Positions 45,517 through 55,259 of a stretch of 64,000 nucleotides of DNA are shown here, in pieces (position 1 is the stretch's first letter; each line of letters opens with the position of its first letter). The stretch spans positions 22,747,314 to 22,811,313 of the forward strand of contig JAJEKV010000004.1 in assembly GCA_021234155.1 (NCBI GenBank), read 5' to 3'. The position numbers and the translations under genes are program-made. The notes beneath the pieces were generated by a model. That model ran no database searches. It saw nothing but the letters and a program-made list of their open reading frames with translations, and had not been told where the DNA came from. This stretch comes from Isoetes taiwanensis. Its lineage: Eukaryota > Streptophyta > Lycopodiopsida > Isoetales > Isoetaceae.

Positions 45517-45687
45517 ATGGCGCGAACAAAGCAGACTGCCCGGGTTCCCGGTACCGGACCCAAATTTGCAGAGGCTATTGCAATAGAGGATGCAAGAACA
45601 GAAGAAGAGAAAGAACTGTTTGCTGGCATCCAGGTTGTGCCCCATGAAATTTTGACGGTTGCTTCGAGGAATGGGTCCGGTGCATAG
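45517..45687 (+). CDS. Small ORF starting with the histone H3 tail sequence
   Basis: From the ATG at 45517 (context AATATGG) the protein begins M-ARTKQTAR, identical to residues 1-8 of histone H3 after the initiator Met. It then diverges (VPGTGPKFAEAIAIEDARTE) instead of continuing with the H3 sequence KSTGGKAPRKQ, so K9 is replaced by Val. The rest of H3, including the histone fold, is absent. The ORF closes after 56 codons; coding-like sequence resumes in other frames just downstream, so this is probably the first part of a longer, broken protein. The frame is open upstream of this ATG, but the H3-like start makes 45517 the natural choice. A gene fragment captured from H3, or mimicry of the H3K4 region, are the two readings. 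Confidence 0.6.
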   Translation: MARTKQTARVPGTGPKFAEAIAIEDARTEEEKELFAGIQVVPHEILTVASRNGSGA

Positions 45688-46539
45688 AGATAGGGAACAT
45701 TCATCCGGGTCCCGCATAAACCACCTCAAGGATCTTTTGCTTTTCTTTGGCAAGATAGGGGCAGGAAAAATGAATTCTACGGGTATCGCCATCGACATGG
45801 AGGTTCGCCGAGAACAACGATGACTTCCTCATCGATGTTGAAGACACCGTCAGATCGGACTTTTCGCTCGCTATAAAGTTCCACTTTCTGGCACGAGCCA
45901 TGTATGATGAGCGCAAGTATAAAGGAAAGCCCACATTCTTGCGCCCAGAAAGGATGGGCGCTAGACTCATATGAAAGTTTAGAGCGATCGGGAATCAAAT
46001 CAAGAACTGATATCTTGGATGGCTACTACGCTGTCAGGCAGTGGATATTAGAACACAAACAGAACAGGTCGAAAGCACTGTTCACGGAGTATCAGGGCAA
46101 AAACCAACCTAAAGTATACGATACTAAGTGGCTTAAGTCTAGATACAAGAAAGGTGAGACAAAGACAAGCGCAGGGGGGCAGCCTATGGAGACCGATACG
46201 CAAAGAAGAAGAAGGCGAGGACACCGCTAAGGCTATTCACCGTAAAGTCGCCACTAAACTTGTATTCGTGGAATGAAGAGAATATCAAGGTCGCCCCGAG
46301 GTGAGTGCGTAAGAGGACCAGCCAAGTCAAGAGGAACCCCTAAGCGCAGAGGAAAAGATTTAGGTGGTCCGTCCAAGAGGCGCAAGCGGGACATCTTATC
46401 ACAGAGCCCAAATAGTTCGGAGAGGGAGTCCTTGTCTGCTTCTTCATCTGAAGAACGGGATAGTAGCCGGCAGATCGTGAAGTTCACTCCATCCGGGTGG
46501 CGACGCCACCGTGAGAGCAGATATGAGTTGTCACAGTAA
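45688..46539 (+). pseudogene. Continuation of the H3-tail protein (frame-broken)
   Basis: Between 45780 and 45975 a plus-strand frame reads RFAENNDDFLIDVEDTVRSD, then FSLAIKFHFLARAMYDERKY. It shifts into the 45904-46230 ORF at SYESLERSGIKSRTDILDGY and AVRQWILEHKQNRSKALFTE. A third ORF (46273-46539) is very basic and serine-rich (GTPKRRGKDLGGPSKRRKRD) and looks like a disordered nuclear region. Domains are unknown to me. The order and strand suggest a single long protein running from the H3-like start. Confidence 0.4.
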
Positions 46540-47340
46540 CGCCATAGCAAGCATCAAGCTAATGTGGAGAGAATCTACCCTCCGGGTGGGCTAGATTGAA
46601 GTCGATGTGTTCAAGATGCATAAAGCCCCGCAAATATGACTTGTAGGGTCATAAGTCCGTGAGCACTTGGACACCTCTACTTAATCGCTTATCGCCCATC
46701 GATGCACCCTCCCCTCAGGCTGATGTCGCGTCGCTCGATCCGCAGATGTGGCAGCAATCAAGTGGAAAAAAGGCGAGGACCCGCAAAATGCGTATCATCG
46801 ATTGTCAATGGCAACCATAACCACGTACCTGCTCAACCGCTTGTCACACAAGCTTTGGCATGGCCTCCGAAAAGGAAGCACTTGGCGTAACCGATATTCT
46901 TTTCTATGCCAAAAGGAAATGCCGAAGTCCCGGCAGGAAATCTCACAAAGAATCGAAAGCACGCTCGCGGTCGCCCAGAGAATAATGACATAACAAAGAA
47001 GACTATACACTAAGAAGTATTCTTCAAGAAATTCAGCAGCCTTTCAGAACCGGGCATTCTATGGGAAGCCTAAGAAGGGCAAACGCGGGCACTGGGTGGA
47101 GCTTATTCTCGTAGTGCACTACCACCATTACTTCTCGACAGCCAGGTTATCCATTAGTTCGAAATTGGGCCTACCAATTTCAGCCCTGCTGGCACTCTTT
47201 CAAATTGGGGCTTCAATTTTAAACGGCCGCAAATAGGGCGCCCACTTCGAACGCTCGTGGAAATTGGGCCCGCCACCGAAGTCACCGGATGATCTGAAAT
47301 TAAGGGCCCAATTTGCGCCGCCTAGTGCAAGCAAATTAAG
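46540..47340 (+). other. Spacer with palindromes, weak ORF
   Basis: One ORF (46748-46993) contains KWKKGEDPQNAYHRLSMATI and matches nothing I know. From 47160 to 47340 there are four or five diverged palindromes (GAAATTGGGCCTACCAATTT and similar). No gene boundary is evident. Confidence 0.3.
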
Positions 47341-48101
47341 ATGATGTGTATGCGCCTTTATCCGTGCCTTCGTGTCATGCAGATTGGAAAGTCAGAAGGG
47401 CCGCAAACGATTAAGAAGTCAACTATGCGTGACTACGACTACTTTGTATATCTTGACGACGAAGTCGTGGAATATGTGCACCGGTTGCCCGCTTATTCTA
47501 CTAAGACCGGGTTGAAGGACGAGAAGGGAGAAAAAATTGAGGTGAAGGATAGGCTTAGACTTTTCACCAATAATTCCCCGTCGCCTATTAAAGTCCATGC
47601 ATCCTCTAGATCCGCAAAGGTCAAGGAGATCAAGGATGGCACCACATTCCCAAGGGAAGCAAGGATTATAATGGGAGACGACTATGAAAGTCGAGCTCTG
47701 AGAGTGAAGAAGATTGGAACAATGGAGCGGGCCCTTGTCGATACATGAAGGAAGTGAAGAAACTTCCTTTTCAAGACATGGCTGCCTTGAGGCAAGCTCA
47801 CCCCATATTCACGGAGAATCTGATGCTTATGTTCGCAAGTAGCATCAGTGGATGGGCAGAAGGACGCAAAGAGATGGAGAAGGAAAGCTTTCCGGAGTCC
47901 CTCTACAGCAAAGTAGACGAATATCTTCTAGGGCCAGTTGAGGAGGGTGGCAAACCTTTCAAGTGTTTCCACGTTAGTCCGCGAGGTTTGTGCATGGACG
48001 TGGTAAACACTTCGGCCCGCTTCATTGGATGCGACTTCAGATATACGAAGAAATGGCCAAAGGAAGATTATGAAAAATTCCTTGACCAGCTAAGACGATG
48101 A
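47341..48101 (+). pseudogene. Two overlapping ORFs of the same element
   Basis: ORF 47341-47748 (MRDYDYFVYLDDEVVEYVHR; IKVHASSRSAKVKEIKDGTT) ends in TGA overlapping the ATG of the ORF 47745-48101 by four bases (ATGA). The latter contains MAALRQAHPIFTENLMLMFA, GKPFKCFHVSPRGLCMDVVN and RFIGCDFRYTKKWPKEDYEK. The overlap is more likely a frameshift in one gene than a designed coupling, because eukaryotic nuclear genes do not use ATGA coupling. Neither part has a domain I recognise. Confidence 0.45.
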
Positions 48102-48477
48102 CGGACCAAAGAATTTTACCGGGTAGCTATATTTATTACCCCAGCATTTCAATGAGTGCCTATCCGCCATGAAGACAATAGACGGTGGCGGCCGTGTTTG
48201 GGTTGGTTCCTACCAGACCCCCCCGCCGTAATCTGCGACTACCTCTAGAGTTCGAGAGTTGCAATGTCTTGTCCCCGCTAATGTATGTTGCCGAGACGCA
48301 ACGGCTCACGCCATCAAGACAGAAATAAATATTTTTAGCCAATTCACCATCCAAAGCAATATGCTAAGTTTCCCAAGCATTTACGAGAAAACAGACATCG
48401 AAAAGAATTTGCCCGATCACGAAAGTGTGCAGTGGGGCGTATTTTAAATTGGGCACCAATTTGTTTGTTGACTATCA
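48102..48477 (+). other. Spacer with broken coding remains and one palindrome
   Basis: Short coding-like traces in changing frames, including a WFLPDPPAVICDYL reading near 48200-48245 beside a run of Cs. DPPA resembles the DPPY catalytic motif of amino-methyltransferases, but the C run makes the frame uncertain. A palindrome lies at 48446-48462. Confidence 0.25.
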
Positions 48478-49068
48478 ATGTTTCTAACATTTGTTTTCGT
48501 CGCGGCAGCTTTATTGGTCATGTATCGACCTTGGTGCGACAAGGGTGCAGCAGGTGGGGGAGGAGTACTGGTGCAAAATCAGTTGGAAAGTAGGACGTGC
48601 ACCTATCTAGTACAGAAGTTGATGCTGGAAGGTTGCACTGTTCTCGACTTCTTTTCCGGTGGTGCTTTTAGCCGAGCGGCAGTGTGCGAGGGCTATAAAA
48701 CATTGTCTTTTGAGACAGACGAGAAGCTGGAAATTAAGCTTGTACAGATATTCGAGCAACTCGATGTCATGTTAGACGAGAAAAAATCAAGAGCTCGGGC
48801 ACTACAGAAGATAAAAGAGGGAAAGAAGAAGGCCTCTACTTCCAAAAATGCTCCTCAGCCTCAGCTTCCTGCCCCTGAGACACCTTGTCCGTTCTCGTCT
48901 ACAACCATAAACGAAGTGCAATCAATTCTGAGACAGGACAAGAGCGCGATTCAAGTAGAGCTCAAAAGGGCAGCGGCCCTAGGCTCTCAGGATTTGGAAC
49001 TATTTAGGAGAAGAAAAAACAACATCAACGACCGGGTGGGGGACGGACGGGTGAATACTGTGACATGA
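48478..49068 (+). pseudogene. Methyltransferase-like C-terminal ORF
   Basis: The 196-codon ORF contains LVQKLMLEGCTVLDFFSGGA followed by FSRAAVCEGYKTLSFETDEK. This has the shape of motif I of DNA amino-methyltransferases of the permuted type (G.tVLDPFaGSGTT..AA...GR..i.iE.D), where a glycine-rich loop binds S-adenosylmethionine. The usual FxGxG glycine pattern is changed to FFSGGAFS, so binding is uncertain. The C-terminal 100 residues are charged and coiled-coil-like (MLDEKKSRARALQKIKEGKK; LRQDKSAIQVELKRAAALGS). Its position after the other plus-strand ORFs suggests it is the C-terminus of the same gene as the H3-tail start. Confidence 0.5.
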
Positions 49069-51317
49069 TTGAGGCGACCTCAAAGTTCGAGGAAGAGGTT
49101 GCTAGGGAGCCCGACTCATCGTTGTCATGGGAAACACAGGAAGGGGACAATCAGATGGAGAGGATGTGGTCCCCAACACGATGAGCAATCAAGATGTAGA
49201 GGAAGAGGTGGGTAAACGTAAGACAATCAAGGTGCGGATGATGAGAATGAGGAACGGGGCCCAAGATTTTATGCAAAGAATGGAATTGATCAAAGAGGCA
49301 AAGACAACAACATCAGCCCCAAAGATGGAGAACCCAAGAGGGATCATTCGGAAGATGTGCCTCCGCATCTAATGAGCTTAATTTATGATTTGAAAATACG
49401 CGGAAATATGTTAATAACAATTGTTCATACTTTTTTCAGAAATGATAACGTTGCACTCATTTCCTTGTCTTAAATTTCTCTAGTTTACTTTTGTTAACCA
49501 AATTGTTAACCAAATTTTTGCTAACCAAATTGGGCGGGCGCCGAATTTGGTTAACCCTTAGAAACTATAGCCTTTTATTAAATTTATTTGACTTCGCTAT
49601 CCTCCGCAGTAAATTGGGCTGCTTCCACCCCCATCGGGCAGAGTAAGCGCCATCAAACATGAAGTGAAGTGGAGCCAGAGAAACAAAGTGGAGATCAAAG
49701 AGCGCACCCTGAATTACTCGTGCACGCTACATTATATAATATTGACTATGCTTATTACATTTTACAACATTATTATATCCTTGTCAGGTACATTAACATA
49801 TCCGAGTGTACAAAGAGTCACTCGTCGTCAACGCCTGCCAAGGCGATGCCATTCAGCTCAAAGATCTGCTGATCAGGAAGCCAATACAGGTGGACCACAA
49901 CACACAGTGAGCTTCCCGCAATACCCGCAGTCCATCCGCTTTGGACCGGAGCCATGGATTAAGACTAACACGGTCATATAGCACTATGGCAAATATCGTT
50001 GTAACTCAAGTAGCACTTGAACGATTGGATGTTCTCAGGACGATCCCAAGGAAGCCATGAGAGATGAATGCAAATGGAGCCGCTTTTATAGTCGCGGAGA
50101 AATTATTGATGTCAATTATTGGCGACATTCTAGCGCAACAGTAACCGTGATAAGGTACACTCTGAGACCCACGCTGAAATTGAGCGGCCGCCCAATTCGC
50201 GCGCATCATTCGATATGAGCATTCAAAGGGCAAAGTGGGGCGGCCCAATTTCACAGGACATGTTGGACAAGTTGCACATATAGAAGACAAGTTGTACTAA
50301 TACTTTATCTCATAGATGATTACAACCGATTACAACAAGATGACAAGCTGCTCATTTAGGGGACTCTTCCGAAGTCATTTTCACCGTGCACCCCAAATGA
50401 TCTTCTCTATCATGTACATTTGATGCTCTCTATTCCATATCGGATGGATGATAACGTCAAGGGATCGGGATAATGGCGAGGATTTAGAGCGACGCGTGGT
50501 CATCCAAATCTTCCATGGGTATCTCGCGTCGCGAGATCGCTTGAAGTTTTCGTGATTCATCTTGCGCTTGATGGAATCACGCTCAGACCAGAATGAGACC
50601 ACATGGCTAGACTAAGGCCAAATTTGATGGTCAAAATTGGTTTGAGATATATTTATACCCACAATCATTATTGAAGGTATTTATGCATAAAGATTATTGG
50701 ATGTACACCGTATATACAACCAATAATGCCGCTACTAAAGAGTCATCAATAATTCCTTGGCTATAAATATAGCCGATTCGACGGCAAGACAAAGACATTC
50801 CGCCGCCATGTCTCCTATCTTCACAGCCCCATGTTGACACCCTTACTTGCCTTATGACCTATGACGATCTTTATGCTGCGAAGTTGAAAGGGATCTCTCT
50901 CGATCCCCGGCTGTATGGTATAGCTACTGGTCGAAAAGAAAGACTCCCGGGCGTACTATCCATATTGTGTGGGCGAGGCTTTTTGAGATTAATAGAATCA
51001 CCAATAATTACAATCTATGACTCATGTATTTAATAACTTTATATGATATGATGATGTAACTGTGTTGTCCATGAATCAGTTGTTATGTTTCAGTTCTTAT
51101 CTTCGGTTCTGATCTACGTTTTCTCGTTTTCCTTTTGCCTGCAAGAAGGAAAGTGGGCGGGCGCCCTATTTTCCTCAAAGCGGAAGCCTTCATGCAACTA
51201 GCTTCAAGCCATCCGGAGGGGGCAAAGTCGGGCGGCCGCCCGGTTTGGGGAGCCTATTCCCGGAAGGAAATTGGGCGGCTCAATTTCCTCGGGGAAGGAA
51301 AGTGGGGCGGCCCAATT
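49069..51317 (+). other. Right part of the palindrome element
   Basis: ORF 49127-49372 (MGNTGRGQSDGEDVVPNTMS) is charged and continues the 48478 ORF in another frame. Beyond it are weak coding traces (around 49860-50130 and 50780-50950) and palindromes at 49527, 50177, 50232 and 51150-51317. No stop of a convincing last exon, no terminal repeat and no target duplication could be identified. Confidence 0.35.
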
Positions 51318-51556
51318 CAATTTCTGGAGGTAATTTGTTAGAGGTCCCCGTAGTACTTGCTCTGAGAGGGAAGAAGTTGAGCTGGGTTTCAAATGGAGTA
51401 CTGAATTTCTCTATAATTGTATTAGTGTCATTATAGCTGTTATGGTGATAATTCTTCCCATCTGGCCCTTCAGGGGTCCTTAATAAGGTTTATGTACCAT
51501 TTATTATTATTAATAAAAAATCTTGCCTTCAACAAAAAAAAAAAAAAAAAAAAACT
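51318..51556 (+). mobile_element. Probable retroposon 3' end with poly(A)
   Basis: The sequence GGTTTATGTACCATTTATTA with AATAAAAAA near 51510 is followed by a long A run ending at 51556. An AATAAA-type signal 20 bases before an A tail is the form left by LINE or SINE retroposition. The start and type of the insert are not visible and no target duplication was recognised. Confidence 0.4.
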
Positions 51557-52524
51557 ATATATTTAAGGCAATTTGAGCAGCTTGCTTGTTTTGGAGGTTT
51601 TGCTTCTATTTTAGATGGTTATGGATGGTTTTTTTTATTGTGATGGCATAAGAAAAGAAACAGGTCTGGCTAATTTTAGAAAGATGAGGAGCCCAACACA
51701 TGATGGTGATCGCAGATTGAGAGTCTCTTGTTGTAACGAAATCGTTGTTGTGGCCCGGGAGGATCAAATCCCAAATTCTATTTTTCGGGGTTGGGTCCTG
51801 TAATCCAGGTCGACTGGGGCCCTAGTCGCCGCATTGCATCGGCAGAAGGTCTGGTGCTTTTTAAATTCCAAAACGACATACATATTGCCATAGCCGGCCG
51901 AAGGCGAAGTAAGCATCTGGCTCCAGACTATTCGCTTTTGCTAGAGCTTCGTCCCTTCCTGATCCTGCAGCAGAGCTTCATGCTGCATATTGATGTCGGC
52001 TTCATGTTGTGCTCATGCTAGGGCAGGGCTCCAGTTCGTCTTGAGAATAATATGGCATTGAGAATAATATGGCATGTATTTCGATCCATTGGGCGTTGTA
52101 GGTTCAATGTGCACCATTGAAAGTTTTGTTGGGGTGAAGCCAAAAAATATTGTGGGCGCTTGATCTAGGACGAGAGAGAATATTCCCCTCGTCAATGGCA
52201 AAACATCCCATTGAGTAGCAATAGAAATATAAACAAAGGTACCAAATCTAGAATAGCTCAAACATTTTCGTCTGTTGTAAAATGGAATGTTATTAACGGA
52301 ATATCTCTCCAAAGGCAGAATATCCCCACGATTCAAAACAGCACAATCACATCTCGACCGCACGATGCACGCGTTAGTGGTCGAAGAAATCTTCGACCGT
52401 TGAAAGGAAGCCTCGAAAGCTGGTAAATCTTCTGGGTCTTCTGGGTCTGCGTATTGAGGAGTGTTCAAGGAGAATCGATCGATATTGCTTAGGGTGTTTT
52501 CCCATCCTCAACCCGGAAGGATTC
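51557..52524. other. No gene supported
   Basis: ORFs on both strands are below 155 codons and show no domain. A small duplication (GAATAATATGGCATTGA / GAATAATATGGCATGTA) lies at 52043-52076. Confidence 0.3.
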
Positions 52525-53000
52525 GTGTTTCGACTTCAATTCAAAATAATTTTTAACGCCGTGTTTTGGACCAAAGCATTTCTCAATGCACGTGTTTTGC
52601 ACCTTGGTAATCTAATTTCGTGTCGGCATGGGAAAGCACCCTTAGAGCCGGGAGAAATTTGTCACGAATTGGGTAATCTAAGAAGCCTCCCAAGAGTACT
52701 CGCTTTGAGCCATAATGGATTATATGGCACCATAGCCACATCTATTGGAAACTTAAGAAGCCTTCGTGATTCTTGATCCGAGTGGAAATATGTTCACGAT
52801 CTATTCGGCAGATTTTATACGGGCTTCCCAGAGCTTCAATAATTGGATTTGAGCTTCAATGTTTTCCGTGGCAGCATTTCGATGAATTGGGCGATTAAAA
52901 CTCTTAAGTTTTAGGATCCGAGCTATAATAATCTCACAGGGCATTCCGCAAGGATTAGGCGATTAACAGAGATCCTCGGGCGCCGGCTTCCGGTATTTTT
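52525..53000 (+). pseudogene. LRR protein relic
   Basis: Leucine-rich repeats of the plant extracellular type are visible: ELGNLRSLPRVLALSHNGLY, GTIATSIGNLRSL, then after stops and frame changes LDLSFNVFRGSIS (near 52850) and DPSYNNLTG (near 52920). The pattern L.LS.N.L.G.IP..IGNL..L belongs to LRR receptor-like kinases and proteins. Stops interrupt it at about 52776 and 52915. No kinase domain follows. A short upstream segment of the ORF (52525-52650) is unassigned. Confidence 0.65.
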
Positions 53001-53430
53001 TGGCGGATTAAAGAGCTTCCATAATTGCGAGGAGGTAACGGATTTCCATGAGCTTGGATGTGAAAATAGCGATTGTCGGATTAATGGACACCTTTAATCG
53101 TATGCGTTCGATTTCCCCATCCGCTTTTTTCGCTTGACCAGGGTACTGTTGTTTTTCTTCCGTGTCCTTTTTCTAGTCTTTCGTTACTTTAAAGCAATGC
53201 GCCGGATATGGAATTTTCTATCCGATGGTACCACTCTAGATGTTCGCCACTTCGCCTATAAAGATTGTACCACTCGGTTTGTTGGGATTTCCATTAACCG
53301 ATTGATGAAGCTTTCCGCTTAAGCGATTGTTGTGATTTCGGGATAAGGAAAGGCCGATAACGCCTCTGGCCGGAAAGGTAAAACAAAGGCAAAGAGGCCT
53401 TTGCATTAACGTAAAGGTACGGTTGGACCA
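53001..53430. other. No gene supported
   Basis: Contains an ORF (53134-53322) with a hydrophobic start (LLFFFRVLFLVFRYF) but no recognised domain. Confidence 0.3.
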
Positions 53431-53441
53431 CTCGACGCCGC

Positions 53442-53823
53442 CACGTGTAACCGCATCGGGAAAAACAACGGAATGTCAAGTAAAAAAGCGAAAGGAGAGT
53501 AAAAGCTTACGTAACGTCAAAAAAAAAACGTAAATCGAGTAAAATTTTTGGACGACTTTCGTGTTTGGAAAGAGGACACGTGTCACACATCTATTGGATA
53601 AAATGGTGAATGTGGGACAACCGCCCTTCTGATTAACGGAAAAGACGACCGGAGCCAATCCGACCCGCCCTCCATTCGAATTGCGACACGTGTCCCTCGC
53701 TTTTTCTTTCAAAAAATCGTGCAAGGATTTTACTCTCCGATTCTGTCATTTTTTACTGCGCTCAGTTTTTCTTACTCAGATTCATTTGCTTTTACTGGCT
53801 GTTTCGATTTTTATCGCCACGTG
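53442..53823. promoter_or_regulatory. Cluster of four G-boxes, two in an imperfect inverted repeat
   Basis: CACGTG occurs at 53442, 53577, 53687 and 53818. The second and third sit in GACACGTGTC and lie at corresponding places of an imperfect inverted repeat (about 53535-53590 against 53680-53745), which also pairs GAGTAAAAT with ATTTTACTC. G-boxes bind bZIP and bHLH factors. The arrangement could be a promoter fragment or the ends of a small inverted-repeat element. Confidence 0.4.
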
Positions 53824-53852
53824 GCGGCTTGGATTGGGGCCGCTTTTTCCAG

Positions 53853-53935
53853 GGGCAAAGTCCCTCAGGGCTTGATTCCGAAGGGGGGGGTCGGCAGGGT
53901 TTCCCCTCCGGAATCAAGCCCGGAGGGACTTTCCC
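53853..53935. repeat. Strong GC-rich hairpin
   Basis: Arm 53853-53886 (including AAAGTCCCTCAGGGCTTGAT) pairs with 53903-53935 (including ATCAAGCCCGGAGGGACTTT) with two mismatches and one 1-base indel, around a loop of about 16 bases rich in G. It is the strongest inverted repeat I noticed in the window. The stem is short for a plant miRNA precursor. Confidence 0.8.
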
Positions 53936-54251
53936 TTATTCTGATTGATGGTCTTTGTGACCTAAATATTTAATTCGGAAGTTCCTAATCACATTTGAAA
54001 TTCTGGTTGCCAGTGACTAGTGACTGATTTGGTTACTGCTTGTCCTACATCTAACACAGTATCACATATCACTTTCTGGCTTCATGTTTCTTGTATTAGA
54101 GTGCTGCCCTCCCTGGATATTAGAGTGCTGCCTTCCCTAGATATTGATTTATGTGGGAAAGCATCCTAATTTTTAAGTTTTATTTCAAGCATATTATATT
54201 AAGCTTCATGGGGTAGAGGAGAATAATATTTTATATGATGGTTAACATGCA
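53936..54251. other. Spacer before the HAK/KUP fragment
   Basis: Holds a doublet of 26 bases (ATTAGAGTGCTGCC.TCCCT.GAT at 54097-54121 and 54119-54143). It ends in TTAACATGCAG (54241-54251), a likely splice acceptor for the following exon. Confidence 0.4.
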
Positions 54252-54420
54252 GATTAATCAGAAAACATCTCTTAAGGCTGTGCTTTTCTTGGCATATCAA
54301 AGCTTTGGACTTCTATATGGGGACCTTAGCGTTTCACCATTATATGTCTTTCAAAGCACATTTCCAAGTTTGCACCAAAATGACGATATCTTTCCAATGT
54401 TACTACATTTCCAGGTCACC
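54252..54420 (+). pseudogene. HAK/KUP potassium transporter exon fragment
   Basis: After a CAG acceptor at 54251 the frame reads SLKAVLFLAYQSFGLLYGDL, then SVSPLYVFQSTFPS and QNDDIF. This is the first membrane segment of plant HAK/KUP/KT potassium transporters (LAYQSFGVVYGDLSTSPLYV). The conserved GDLSxSPLYV block is intact. Nothing after QNDDIF belongs to the family: the expected following hydrophobic segments do not appear nearby. It is a lone exon, either a relic or part of a gene with very long introns. Confidence 0.68.
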
Positions 54421-55259
54421 AAATTTTTTCCATGTCACCTTATCATACATTTGACGCCTCATCACTTACCTTGCCACGTCACCTTCACCCTTAAAACAAC
54501 TAATTGTGCAACAAGTTTTCACTATGTGTTCCTTACACAACTAATCCAAGATTGCCATCGCATTACTTCATATTCCATCACTTATAATTTTGTCACAATG
54601 CCTTGAGATATTGTTTGAAGGATATTATTACGATTTGAGATATTGGTTTGAAGGATGTTAGGACTTCAGATAATTCCTTCGTTTGGCCATGATTGACAAA
54701 AGCACGCGGACTTCAAGTTCTTGTGAGGCATCAATCTCTATGGTGCTGAAATGTGAGAAAGTTGTTCAAGGAATAACTATTGAAGAAAAATGTTAAGCAA
54801 TCTCGTATAATAGATATGTTATCCTAAAGGGCATATGACATTTGTGAAGCTGGAGCAAGGGAGCACTTCTAGAATGCTGGATGAGAAGAAATATATGTCT
54901 ATTGTGATGCGTTATACCTTTTAGAAGAGTGATATTAGAGAGCTCATTTAAAGGCAACATACATTTATAGTGATTTAGGATTTAACGGCTCCTTTAGGAC
55001 ATGTAACAATCCTCCATACCTTTTAGACACGATGAATTCTTGGTAGATTTTGAGCAAGTAGAAGCTTTAAATTATTTGCATGGTATTTGGTTGCATTATC
55101 ATCCTAAATTACCACGCTTGTGCCAACAAAAGAGATTGGCCATTTGAACCATTGAGAGGTACGTCTCGCCCTCTCCCCTCCCCTCCAAAACCTTCTTTGA
55201 GTTATCGCCCACAAGATTGATTATGTCTAGTTTCTAAGTTACAAAGTTGTTTCAAGATG
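54421..55259. other. No gene supported
   Basis: AT-rich DNA. A sequence CCTTGAGATATTGTTTGAAG (54601) is repeated within 40 bases and again near 59056, so it belongs to a small dispersed repeat. CACTA-like or LTR ends were not found. Confidence 0.35.

Larger units (their letters stand above)
43071..51317. repeat. Cluster of more than twenty GGGCG palindromes
   Basis: The core is AAATTGGGCG, 0-5 bases, CGCCCAATTT, or a slightly changed form. Perfect or nearly perfect copies are at 43071-43088, 43268-43287, 43390-43411, 44949-44970, 45118-45140, 45191-45208, 45269-45290, 45311-45332, 45384-45401 and 49527-49548. More diverged copies are at 47162-47180, 47201-47220, 47297-47314, 48446-48462, 50177-50198, 50232-50251, 51150-51171, 51224-51246, 51268-51286 and 51299-51317. 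I noticed none outside 43-51.4 kb. They lie mostly between ORFs. This is a feature of the local element, not of the genome at large. Confidence 0.9.

Noticed and set aside
47745-47748. ATGA start-stop coupling of two genes
   Set aside because: Such coupling is a bacterial or viral feature; in this frame-broken eukaryotic element a simple frameshift explains it.
39924-51317. Integrated giant-virus segment
   Set aside because: Considered because of the unusual ORFs and palindromes. No capsid, polymerase or packaging ATPase motif is visible, and the transposase-like gene argues for a transposon.
43071-51317. Palindromes as bacterial-type terminators
   Set aside because: They are not followed by T runs, are too many, and the context is eukaryotic.
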